A stretch of DNA of 64,000 nucleotides, taken from the NCBI GenBank assembly GCA_963840975.1, contig CAWJBC010000002.1, forward strand, positions 310,001 through 374,000. The letters run 5' to 3'. The stretch comes from JAADJA01 sp963840975 (GTDB lineage: Bacteria; Bacteroidota; Bacteroidia; Bacteroidales; JAADJA01). Below are positions 53,301 to 61,537 of the stretch, piece after piece. The position numbers and the translations under genes were made by a program. The notes below the pieces were generated by a model that saw nothing but the letters and a program-made list of their open reading frames with translations, did not search any database and had not been told where the DNA came from. Position 1 is the first letter of the stretch; every line of letters begins with the position of its first letter.

Positions 53301-55181
53301 ACGGTTTCAATCATACTTATTATGCTAGTGTCGGACTTGTTCTTGAAGACTGGGAGCTGGGTAACTTCACCCGTTTCCCATGGACATTCAGCGGAAATGC
53401 AAACTGGACAATTGCAAATACGGGTCAGTATGAAGGGCTTTACACTGCCAAATCAGGTGTCATAACCCACAGCCAGACATCAGATATGAGTGTGATGCTT
53501 CAGGTGACAACTGCCGGTAATATTTATTTCTATCGTAAAACCTCTTCCGAAGCAAGCTATGATTACCTGAAGTTTTTCATTGATGGTGTTCAGCAGGGAC
53601 TCTGGGCAGGCGAAGTGGCATGGAGCCAGGTTTCTTATCCCGTTACTGCAGGTATTCATACCTTTAAGTGGACCTATTCCAAGGATGGTTCGGTCAGTAC
53701 GGGTTCCGATTGTGCATGGGTGGATTATATCATTTTCCCCCCTTCGGTTATCGTGGCTCCTGAGATTGTAGTCAATCCATTGTCGTTCAATGTTACTGTT
53801 GCACCCGATGAGATATTTACAACACCTTTAACCATCAGCAATACGGGTAATTTAAATTTAACATGGAGTGCAAGTACTGCTATCAACACCAAAGATGGCG
53901 GAAAGGCGTATTGTACTGCCAGCGGTGGTTGTGATGAATTACCTCAGCAGTGTTTCGTTCAATACTCTTACCAATACCTCCGGGGCTTGCAGCAGTGGAG
54001 GTTATGCCGATTACACAGCCATGTCCACAACGGTTGAACCCGGCATGTCGTACAACTTACTCTTATGTGATTGGAACTTATTAGTACACCTGACGATATA
54101 GGGGTTTGGATTGACTGGAACCAGAACGAGGTCTTTACCGATGCGGGAGAGAATGTGGTGTGTGTTACCAGGTGTAAGTACCGGTTTTACTTCCATTTCT
54201 GTTCCTGAAAATGCTTTATCAGGTCCGACCCGGATGCGGGTACGCTTAAAATATTCTGGTGATGATTGCGGACTCTTCTTGTGGTACTGCTACATATGGT
54301 GAAGTGGAAGATTATACGGTGATTGTGGATGGTGCCAACAAATGGCTTACCATTGCTCCCGGTTCGGGAACAATCACACAGGGCAACAATCAAAACCCGA
54401 CTGTAACTTTTGATGCAACAGGACTCTCTGATGGAATTTATACCGGTCAGATTACTGTGAACAGCAACGATGCCGATGAAGGTCAGATCGTGATCCCATG
54501 CACCATGAATGTTAGCAATGGCTTTACCGTAAACTTAACCGCCATGCTGGAAGGTCCCTTTAGCGGAAGCGAAATGAATACCGATATTAATGGGATTTTG
54601 CCGCTCAATCAGCCATACAATGCCGAACCCTGGAATTATTCAGGAACGGAATCGGTGGGTGTGATGCCAGCCAATGCAGTGGACTGGGTTTTGGTTGAGT
54701 TAAGGGATGCCACTACTGCTGCCAATGCCAACGTGGGAACCAGGATTGCAAGACAAGCCGGATTATTGCTGAACAATGGCAACATCGTTTCAACTGACGG
54801 CAGTCAAATGTTTTTTGCTGCAACGGTTTCCAACAACCTGTTTGTTGGTTGTTCACCACAGAAGCCATCTGGGAATTCTGTCAGCAATATCCATTGACTT
54901 TTTCAGCAGGAAGTTACAGCTACAACTTTTCAACTTCTGCCACCCAGGCTTATGGGGTTTCACCGCAAAAGCAACTGGCTTCAGGGGTTTGGGGCATGTT
55001 AGGCGGTGATGCAGATTGCAATGGTGAAATTATGCCTGCAGATATTATAACGATTTGGAAGAATTCATCCGGAAAAACAGGTTACCTCATGGGCGACTTT
55101 AACCTCAACGGACAGGTGGATAATGCCGACAAAGATGATTGCTGGTTCTCAAACTATGGTAAAGTTTGTCAGGTGCCGTGA
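50396..55181 (+). pseudogene. gingipain-type C25 cysteine peptidase, intact N-terminus and frameshifted tail
   Basis: A very large exported protease, about 1590 codons. One unbroken frame (50396-54037) encodes a signal peptide (best start ATG 50468, MCKLYKLSVLLAVLCCFQSARAQ), a propeptide-like region, and a peptidase C25 domain with catalytic His near residue 513 in QHRDHGFYEGW and Cys near 547 in SINCQTGAY. Ig-like domains with FGESILLNTTVKNLGSE and LDPGETATITAVV follow. From about 53,939 to 54,890 the rest lies in shifting frames: a GEVED-type domain, a terminal PLTFSAGSYSYNF region and a calcium-dockerin-like end (GDADCNG to GDFNLNGQVDNADKDD). Seven single-base insertions explain all the shifts. 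No T9SS C-terminal domain follows. Decay or local error. Confidence 0.85.
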
Positions 55182-55209
55182 TGAATTATTCATAAAATTA
55201 TTTATTAAA

Positions 55210-55239
55210 TGCCGGCGAAAAATACGCCGGCATTTTTTT
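55210..55239 (+). terminator. rho-independent terminator after the C25 peptidase gene
   Basis: TGCCGGCG (55210-55217), loop AAAAATA, CGCCGGCA (55225-55232), then seven T. Strong and classic. It lies 29 bases after the TGA at 55179-55181 and before the CYTH gene. Confidence 0.9.
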
Positions 55240-55297
55240 ACCTGCCAACCCTTGCTGAAATTATTATCTTCGCACTAAGTATTAAAAAACATTGCTG

Positions 55298-55762
55298 ATG
55301 AATAAGGAAATTGAAAGAAAGTTTCTGGTTAAGAATCACGATTTTAAAAAAATTGAGCGTGGAGTTTTGATTCGGCAAGGTTTTCTCAGCACTGCTAATG
55401 AACGTGTGGTGCGTATCAGAATTAAAGAAAGCCAGGCGTATCTAACTGTCAAAGGAATATCCATTGGGGCTTCCCGAACTGAGTTTGAATACGAGATTCC
55501 TCTAAAAGATGCAGAAATTATGATCAGCGAATTGTGCGAAAAGCCTGTTATTGAAAAATACAGGTATTGCATCAAAACTAACGATTTTCTTTGGGAGGTG
55601 GACGAATTCAAAGGTGAGAACGAAGGACTTATCATTGCCGAAATTGAACTTCGGAGCGAAGATCAGCCTTTCGATATTCCGGAATGGGTTGGCGAGGAGG
55701 TAACAGGCGATCCCCGATACTATAATTCAAATTTAATCCGTCATCCATATTCAACATGGTAA
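55298..55762 (+). CDS. CYTH domain (triphosphate tunnel metalloenzyme) protein
   Basis: A 154-residue cytoplasmic protein. The diagnostic ExExK motif is at residues 4-8 (EIERK), with the following tunnel residues in RIRIKESQAYLTVKG, EFEYEIPLKDAE, IEKYRYC and WEVDEFKGENEGLIIAEIEL. The small single-domain form is generally an inorganic triphosphatase or thiamine-triphosphatase-like enzyme rather than an adenylate cyclase; the substrate here is not proved. ATG 55298 is used, and an upstream TTG in frame is unlikely. A terminator lies 58 bases upstream, so it should have its own promoter; none is clear. Confidence 0.9.
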   Translation: MNKEIERKFLVKNHDFKKIERGVLIRQGFLSTANERVVRIRIKESQAYLTVKGISIGASRTEFEYEIPLKDAEIMISELCEKPVIEKYRYCIKTNDFLWEVDEFKGENEGLIIAEIELRSEDQPFDIPEWVGEEVTGDPRYYNSNLIRHPYSTW

Positions 55763-55824
55763 CCTCAAAATGTTAAAAAAGTGTTAAATAACCGCAAAGG
55801 TTTTTTAGGCAAAAAGGAACGACT

Positions 55825-55832
55825 TACTTTTG
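55825..55832 (+). promoter_or_regulatory. -7 promoter element of the T9SS protein at 55857
   Basis: TACTTTTG matches TAnnTTTG and ends 24 bases before the ATG at 55857, which suits a short leader. A -33 TTG is not clear. Confidence 0.5.
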
Positions 55833-55856
55833 TATTGATAATTATTTCTTTCAAAT

Positions 55857-56744
55857 ATGAGGTTTTTGCTTTTCCTGTTTTTTTGCATTTCAACTATGAC
55901 GGTTTTCAGCCAGCCGGTAAAAGCTATTGTTGAAGAAAACAGGGTTTGGAGTACGCTTGAGATTCATTGCCTACCCAATGGAAACAATTATTCCACCTAC
56001 CATATCAAGTTTGAAGAAGATACCATCATCGAAGGATTTAATTACAAGAGAATGTGGCAAAGTGATGATCAAGCCCTGTCGGAATGGTCGCTTTATGGAT
56101 TCGTGAGAGAGGATGAAAACAAACGTGTTTATCTGAGACCTCTTAATTATTTCGAAGGAATGGTTTACGATTTTGGATGCGCCGTTGGTGACACTATTAA
56201 CACCTGGAACATTTATTTGAACAGCGACAGTCTACACTTTGTAGTTACAAATATTGATTCCGTTCTTTTATATGATGGATTTAAAAAGAGGATTACCTTG
56301 TTCGAGTACGATAACCTCCTGGAAGAGGTTTGGGTTGAAGGACTTGGCAGCTACTTTGGAATTTTGAACAGCGGTAATAATGCCTATGGTGGTGTTTGTG
56401 GATCCAACCAGGCGCTTTGTTATGAAAACGATGGCTCACTTATTTATCAAAATCCGGATTACAATACCTGTTATTATTCAGTTACGGTAAACCTTGACCA
56501 GCATATTTCCGGTCAGATAAATTATTATCCGAACCCTGCAAAAGACTTTGTAAATATTAATTTAGCTGATGAGGGAACCAAAGAAATTCAACTGGTAGAT
56601 TTGAACGGTAAAATAATTTTAAAAAAAATAACTGTAGATAATAAAGTTTTACTAAATTTGCAGGAGGTGAATAAAGGAATTTATTTCGTAAGAATAAAAA
56701 CAGATAATATTTACTATTTACCTGGCAAATTAATAGTTGATTAA
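55857..56744 (+). CDS. secreted protein with T9SS type A sorting domain
   Basis: A 295-residue protein with a signal peptide (MRFLLFLFFCISTMTVFS) and a T9SS sorting domain from about residue 220 (INYYPNPAKDFVNINLADEG, IQLVDLNGKIILKK, LNLQEVNKGIYFVRIKTDN). The middle (about 30-210) has FEEDTIIEGFNYKRMW and EVWVEGLGSYFGILN and a short Cys-containing region (GGVCGSNQALCY), a pattern I have seen in T9SS cargo of unknown role. It should be exported through the outer membrane. A -7 box lies just upstream and a terminator follows 31 bases after the stop. Confidence 0.85.
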   Translation: MRFLLFLFFCISTMTVFSQPVKAIVEENRVWSTLEIHCLPNGNNYSTYHIKFEEDTIIEGFNYKRMWQSDDQALSEWSLYGFVREDENKRVYLRPLNYFEGMVYDFGCAVGDTINTWNIYLNSDSLHFVVTNIDSVLLYDGFKKRITLFEYDNLLEEVWVEGLGSYFGILNSGNNAYGGVCGSNQALCYENDGSLIYQNPDYNTCYYSVTVNLDQHISGQINYYPNPAKDFVNINLADEGTKEIQLVDLNGKIILKKITVDNKVLLNLQEVNKGIYFVRIKTDNIYYLPGKLIVD

Positions 56745-56775
56745 TTTTTTCATAATTCGATTCTTTTGGGTTTGG

Positions 56776-56806
56776 CGGTGTCCACTTATGTGGGCGCCGT
56801 TTTTTT
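56776..56806 (+). terminator. rho-independent terminator after the T9SS protein
   Basis: CGGTGTCCAC (56776-56785), loop TTAT, GTGGGCGCCG (56790-56799), ten pairs with two G-U wobbles, then a T run (56800-56806). Confidence 0.85.
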
Positions 56807-56871
56807 ATAGTTATAAAATATCTGCATAACTGATTTTTCTACCTTTACCCCCTTTAAAAAAATGTTTCAAT

Positions 56872-58668
56872 ATGTTTGCTGAATTAGAGTCCGGTTATAC
56901 TATTACGCTGGACGAATATCTGAAATTGAACAGATGTTCTATCAGGGATAGTAAAGTAATTTCTCTGTCACGACTGCTTACTTTTTTGGTGGCAGGATTT
57001 CTTGTTTATTATTTTGCAAGTAAAGATTTGGTGCCGGCATCAGTCCTTTCATTATTTTTTGGCAGCGCAGTGTTTCTTTTCCTGATGAAATACCATTCCA
57101 AAGTATTATTGGAAATAAAAATTCAGCAGGCTATCATCAGCCTCAATCAAACCGAATTAGCTGCACTGAATGGTAATTATTCAGCTTTTGATGATGGTTC
57201 CGAATTCACTGATCCGTCACATCCTTATAGCTTCGATCTTGATATTTTCGGTCCAGGATCACTTTTCCAATTCCTGAACCGAACCTCTACAAAAAACGGA
57301 GCGGATAAACTTGCCTCTTTGCTTAAAAGACCTTACCTGCAACCCGAAATTATCCGCGCAAACCAACTTGCCGTTGCTGAAATGAGTGAGATGAAATCGT
57401 GGCGGCAGGATTTTCGTGCAATCGGTTTGGTGTTTGAGGACAAGAAAAGTGATAAAGAAAAAATATTGAACTGGATTGAGTTGCCTCCACTCTTTGGTCA
57501 TTTTTTGTTTTCATTATTGTTAATGGTAATCCCAATTCTCACCTTTACAATGATTGCTTTTTTATCGTTTGGGGTAATTAGTGGACAATCCTTTCTGCTT
57601 TACCTGGTCGTTCCCCTGGGTATAGCAGGATCATTTGCAAAAAAGATCAACCACCGCCATACCCAGGTGAGCAAGACTTCGGAGATGCTGACGAAATATG
57701 CTATGTTACTGAGTAAAATAGAATCCCTGAATGTTACATCACCCCGCTTGGTTGAATTGAAACAAAACCTGGCAATCGGAAACCAAAGTGCGTCAACCAG
57801 TCTTAAGAAATTGTCATCCATCCATACTGCACTCGACAACCGGATGAATTTCGTTTCGTGGACATTGTTTAACGGATTACTGCTTTGGGACATTTTGCAG
57901 ATGCGCCGCCTTGAGAACTGGCAAAAACTTCACAGAAACGAGATTGGTAAATGGTTCGAAACCATTGGCGAAATAGACGCTCTGATCTGTTTATCGAATT
58001 TTTATTTTAATCATCCGGATGCTTCTTTTCCCGAAATTCTTTCAGAAGAAAACCTTATCACAGCAGAAGATTTGGGACATCCCTTTATACTCAGGAACCT
58101 AAGGGTTGACAATCCCCTGTCAATTCATAAAAGTCAGTTTCTGATCATAACCGGAGCCAATATGGCAGGCAAAAGCACCTATTTGAGAACTGTTGGGGTG
58201 AACCTCATCCTTGGCATGTGCGGAGCGCCGGTTTGTGCAAAAGCATTCAGTTTTAAGCCAGTTGAAATTTATACCAGTATCCGAACCAGCGATTCATTAC
58301 AAAAAAATGAATCATATTTCTATTCCGAGCTAAAACGCTTGAAATCCATTATCAGTGAACTGAAAACGGGAAGAGAGCTTTTCATTATCCTTGACGAAAT
58401 CCTGAAAGGCACCAATTCAAAAGATAAACATGCGGGCTCTGAAGCTCTGTTAAAACAACTTATCCGGTTCAAAGCTATCGGAATAGTCGCTACACATGAT
58501 GTAGCGCTTGGCATCCTTCAGGAATCGTTTCCTGAGCATATCCTGAACCGCTGTTTTGAGGTTGATATTGATGGCGACCGGTTGACGTTCGACTATAAAT
58601 TACGGGATGGCGTTTCAAAAAACATGAATGCGACCCTACTGATGAGGGAAATGGGGATTACGGTTTAG
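56872..58668 (+). CDS. MutS-like ATPase with N-terminal membrane segments
   Basis: A 598-residue protein with the MutS domain V at the C-terminus: Walker A GANMAGKST at residues 428-436, then LGMCGAPVCAKAF, Q-loop and signature region TSDSLQKNESYFYSELKRLK, Walker B LFIILDEI near 503-510 with KGTNSKDKHAG, and HD in THDVALG. The MutS lever/clamp helices are at about 110-400. There is no mismatch-binding domain I. Hydrophobic stretches at about 32-65 (FLVAGFLVYYF) and 205-255 (FLFSLLLMVIPILTFTMIAFL) look like membrane helices, unusual for a repair protein. Its role is unknown; relatives in this phylum are membrane MutS-like proteins. Confidence 0.85.
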   Translation: MFAELESGYTITLDEYLKLNRCSIRDSKVISLSRLLTFLVAGFLVYYFASKDLVPASVLSLFFGSAVFLFLMKYHSKVLLEIKIQQAIISLNQTELAALNGNYSAFDDGSEFTDPSHPYSFDLDIFGPGSLFQFLNRTSTKNGADKLASLLKRPYLQPEIIRANQLAVAEMSEMKSWRQDFRAIGLVFEDKKSDKEKILNWIELPPLFGHFLFSLLLMVIPILTFTMIAFLSFGVISGQSFLLYLVVPLGIAGSFAKKINHRHTQVSKTSEMLTKYAMLLSKIESLNVTSPRLVELKQNLAIGNQSASTSLKKLSSIHTALDNRMNFVSWTLFNGLLLWDILQMRRLENWQKLHRNEIGKWFETIGEIDALICLSNFYFNHPDASFPEILSEENLITAEDLGHPFILRNLRVDNPLSIHKSQFLIITGANMAGKSTYLRTVGVNLILGMCGAPVCAKAFSFKPVEIYTSIRTSDSLQKNESYFYSELKRLKSIISELKTGRELFIILDEILKGTNSKDKHAGSEALLKQLIRFKAIGIVATHDVALGILQESFPEHILNRCFEVDIDGDRLTFDYKLRDGVSKNMNATLLMREMGITV

Positions 58669-58741
58669 CTCAAATTTTCAGGATCCCTAATAAATCAATA
58701 GGTTTACAATTTCACCACAGCCAACCTATCAATATATATTA

Positions 58742-58773
58742 TTGTCATTTTATCAGTTGTTAATGTATTTTTG
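58742..58773 (+). promoter_or_regulatory. promoter of the BNR-repeat gene
   Basis: TTG at 58742-58744 and TATTTTTG at 58766-58773, separated by 21 bases, match the Bacteroidota -33/-7 consensus. The start codon is at 58793, so the leader is only about 10-15 bases. Confidence 0.6.
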
Positions 58774-58792
58774 CTGCTAAACTTTTTATAAA

Positions 58793-60361
58793 ATGAAAAG
58801 AATATTGGTTTTAACCTTGTTGTTGTTCTCTTTGATTGTTAGTATTGCTCAACACCAGAATGTGATGATCAGCACATCCAATTCACCGGAAGAACCTTCC
58901 ATTTATGTCAATCCAAAGAATACCAATCACATTGTTGGAGGAGCGAACATCAACAATGTCTATCACTCTTTTGATGGAGGCTATACCTGGAGTACCGGCA
59001 TCCTTACTTCAGTTCAGAATGGTGTTTGGGGCGATCCCGTATTGATTACTGATACATTAGGGAATGTTTATTTTTTTCATCTTTCATGGCCCCAGGCGGG
59101 TAGTTGGATTGACCGCATCGTTTGCCAGAAATCAACAGATGGAGGGGTTTCATGGAATGATGGATCGTATATGGGTTTAAATGGTTCCAAAGCGCAGGAT
59201 AAGGAATGGGCAGTTGTTGACTGGACAAATAATAACATTTACGTTACCTGGACGCAATTTGACGATTACGGCAGTTCCAACCCAAATGATAAAAGTATTA
59301 TTCGTTTCTCAAAATCAACAGATGCAGGTGACACCTGGAGCGAAGCAATAAAAATAAACGAAGTGGATGGTGATTGTATTGATAGCGACAATACCGTGGA
59401 AGGCGCCGTTCCTGCGGTTGGACCCAATGGTGAAATTTATGTTGCCTGGGCTGGACCTGCAGGTTTGGTTTTCGATCGGTCGCTCGATCAGGGTGAAACA
59501 TGGTTGGAACAGGATATTTTTGTTGACCCCTTCCCGACCGGATGGGATTATGGAATCCCAGGGATCAGCCGGAGTAACGGACTACCCATTACAGTTTGTG
59601 ATTTAAGCGGAGGCGCTTATCACGGAAATATTTACATCAACTGGTCCGATCAGCGAAACGGCGAAGATGATACGGATGTCTGGTTTGCAAAATCAACTGA
59701 CGGTGGAGATACCTGGACGGGTCCCATCAGGGTAAACGATGATCCTGCCGGCAAACAGCAATTCTTTACATGGATGGCCATTGATCAGGCTACCGGTTAT
59801 CTTTGGTTTGTTTTTTACGACCGAAGGAATTACACCGACACCAATACCGATGTTTACATGGCTGTTTCGACAGATGGGGGTGAAACTTTTGTTAATTTTA
59901 AGATCAGTGAAGAACCATTCCTTCCCAACTCAAACGTATTCTTCGGCGATTATAATAATATTTCAGTGCACAATAATGTTATCCGACCCATCTGGACAAG
60001 GCTACAGGACAATAATCTCAGTGTTTGGACAGCCATTATTGACCCTGATGCCTTAATCAACACTGATGTGAAGGAAGCGGAACAAATTCCTTTTGCAACC
60101 ATGGAACCCAACTATCCGAATCCTTTTATGCAAAATACAGTTATTTCATTCAAACTGCTAAAACCCGAAACAGTAAGCCTTAAGGTTCATGATCTTTATG
60201 GGAATGAAGTTGTAACCCTCATTGATAATCAGGTAAGGCTTCCGGGCAAGTATGTCGAACACTTCAACTCCGAAGATTTTAACCTATCCTCCGGTGTGTA
60301 TTATTTTTCTTTGACAGGAAATGGTCTTGCTATAAAAAAGAAAATGATGCTGGTGAAATGA
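58793..60361 (+). CDS. secreted BNR/Asp-box beta-propeller protein with T9SS sorting domain, sialidase-like
   Basis: A 522-residue exported protein: signal peptide (to about SIVSIAQ), six Asp-box type motifs of the S-x-D-x-G-x-T-W form (SFDGGYTW, STDGGVSW, STDAGDTW, SLDQGETW, STDGGDTW, STDGGETF) that mark a sialidase-fold propeller, and a C-terminal T9SS sorting domain (NYPNPFMQNTVISFKLLKPE to GVYYFSLTGNGLAIKKKMMLVK). Asp boxes occur in exo-sialidases and in other propellers, and the catalytic arginine triad cannot be assigned from sequence, so activity on sialic acid is not claimed. Confidence 0.85.
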   Translation: MKRILVLTLLLFSLIVSIAQHQNVMISTSNSPEEPSIYVNPKNTNHIVGGANINNVYHSFDGGYTWSTGILTSVQNGVWGDPVLITDTLGNVYFFHLSWPQAGSWIDRIVCQKSTDGGVSWNDGSYMGLNGSKAQDKEWAVVDWTNNNIYVTWTQFDDYGSSNPNDKSIIRFSKSTDAGDTWSEAIKINEVDGDCIDSDNTVEGAVPAVGPNGEIYVAWAGPAGLVFDRSLDQGETWLEQDIFVDPFPTGWDYGIPGISRSNGLPITVCDLSGGAYHGNIYINWSDQRNGEDDTDVWFAKSTDGGDTWTGPIRVNDDPAGKQQFFTWMAIDQATGYLWFVFYDRRNYTDTNTDVYMAVSTDGGETFVNFKISEEPFLPNSNVFFGDYNNISVHNNVIRPIWTRLQDNNLSVWTAIIDPDALINTDVKEAEQIPFATMEPNYPNPFMQNTVISFKLLKPETVSLKVHDLYGNEVVTLIDNQVRLPGKYVEHFNSEDFNLSSGVYYFSLTGNGLAIKKKMMLVK

Positions 60362-60394
60362 TCTTATCTTTTTGCCTATCCCTGAACAGGAAAA

Positions 60395-61462
60395 TTATTC
60401 TTTCAACCGTATTTTCATAATTACCGGAAGATGATCCGAGTTTTCAAATTCAAGGTCAATGGTTCGCGTTTCGACAACTTCAACATTGGGAGAGGTCAGG
60501 AAAAAGTCAATAGTTGAGCAGGGAGTTGTGGTTTTGTCAAAAGGCTTATCCACATCGCGGTTAGTCGGCAGGCTGCCATCGAATGCCCACGTCCAGCCTT
60601 CGGGCATCAAGTCTTTGGGAACTGGACGCAGTGTTTGAACCTTGTAATGAATTGTGCGGTTCACTTCCAGTCCAGGAGGATTTTGGTTCCAGTCGCCACC
60701 GATCACAACATAATTTCCTTTATGAAATTCTTCAATAGCAAGTGATCTTATCATTTTCAGTTCTTCATCTCTCAGGTCATCCGCATCATCAAAAGCTGAA
60801 TTATGGATATTGAAGACAACCAAATCCTGATGATCATCCACCATGAATCTGGTAATCAGCAAACATCGCCTTAGCATGAAGAGCCTTTTGGGCCAGGTAT
60901 AACTTCCGGGTGTTGCCACTCTTACAGATTCTATTGCGCTGAAAGCCGAGGTGGTAACCAATCCGGACTTTACCTTTCCCATTGGGTTGATAAGTGGTAC
61001 AGGAACGTACACTGATTGATAATTAATTGCCTTTGTAAGGGCAGAAAGGTTACCAATTGAGGTTATTGATTCCGTTTGGTCCTGATAATAGCTTCGTTTT
61101 GAATTAAAATCCACTTCCTGAAAAAGAAAAAAATCAATACTATAAGTTTTGGCAAGAAACTCCTCTATTCCGTTAAGGTATTTAATATTCTTAGCATGGG
61201 TTGGCATAACCATTTTCCCTCCTTCATAAAAAAAATCCATCTCTTTCCCCAATCCCCCATAGCCTATATTCCATGTGATAAAATTCAATTCCCTGTTAAC
61301 GAGAATAGCATTTTGGTTGTGATTGCTGATCAGGCTGTTTTCGGTTGGCTCAGGTTTAAATTCCGTTAAGGAGGCATATATCAGCACGACGGCGAAATAA
61401 AGAATACTTATACCGACAAGGCAAATGATGCAAACGATTATCAGCTTCAAAATCATCTTCAT
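60395..61462 (-). CDS. membrane-anchored endonuclease/exonuclease/phosphatase family protein
   Basis: A 355-residue EEP-fold protein with one N-terminal membrane segment (LIIVCIICLVGISILYFAVVL). Conserved elements are FITWNIGYGG (first Asn), FFLFQEVDFNSKR (metal-binding Glu), FNIHNSAF, VIGGDWNQNPPG (Asp-x-Asn) and ENSDHLPVIM (catalytic Asp-His). All metal-binding and catalytic residues are present, so it should be a phosphodiesterase-like enzyme outside the inner membrane; the substrate could be nucleic acid, a phospholipid or an inositol phosphate. ATG 61462 is preferred over the in-frame TTG at 61471. It converges with the BNR gene, 33 bases apart, and diverges from the GH3 gene. Confidence 0.86.
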   Translation of the reverse strand: MKMILKLIIVCIICLVGISILYFAVVLIYASLTEFKPEPTENSLISNHNQNAILVNRELNFITWNIGYGGLGKEMDFFYEGGKMVMPTHAKNIKYLNGIEEFLAKTYSIDFFLFQEVDFNSKRSYYQDQTESITSIGNLSALTKAINYQSVYVPVPLINPMGKVKSGLVTTSAFSAIESVRVATPGSYTWPKRLFMLRRCLLITRFMVDDHQDLVVFNIHNSAFDDADDLRDEELKMIRSLAIEEFHKGNYVVIGGDWNQNPPGLEVNRTIHYKVQTLRPVPKDLMPEGWTWAFDGSLPTNRDVDKPFDKTTTPCSTIDFFLTSPNVEVVETRTIDLEFENSDHLPVIMKIRLKE

Positions 61463-61503
61463 TCCTTTCAATTTTTATCTAAAAGTAGTAAATATTTATT
61501 ATC

Positions 61504-61511
61504 TATTTTTG
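61504..61511 (+). promoter_or_regulatory. -7 promoter element of the GH3 gene
   Basis: TATTTTTG matches TAnnTTTG, 26 bases before the ATG at 61538. No TTG at the -33 distance. It serves the plus-strand gene in a 75-base divergent gap. Confidence 0.45.
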
Positions 61512-61537
61512 TCTGAATAAATTTATCTTTCGACAAT

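Noticed and set aside
54776..55009. Separate small open frames within the C25 tail (54111-54302, 54776-55009) as independent genes
   Set aside because: Each aligns with consecutive parts of one C25-type protein and is explained by frameshifts.
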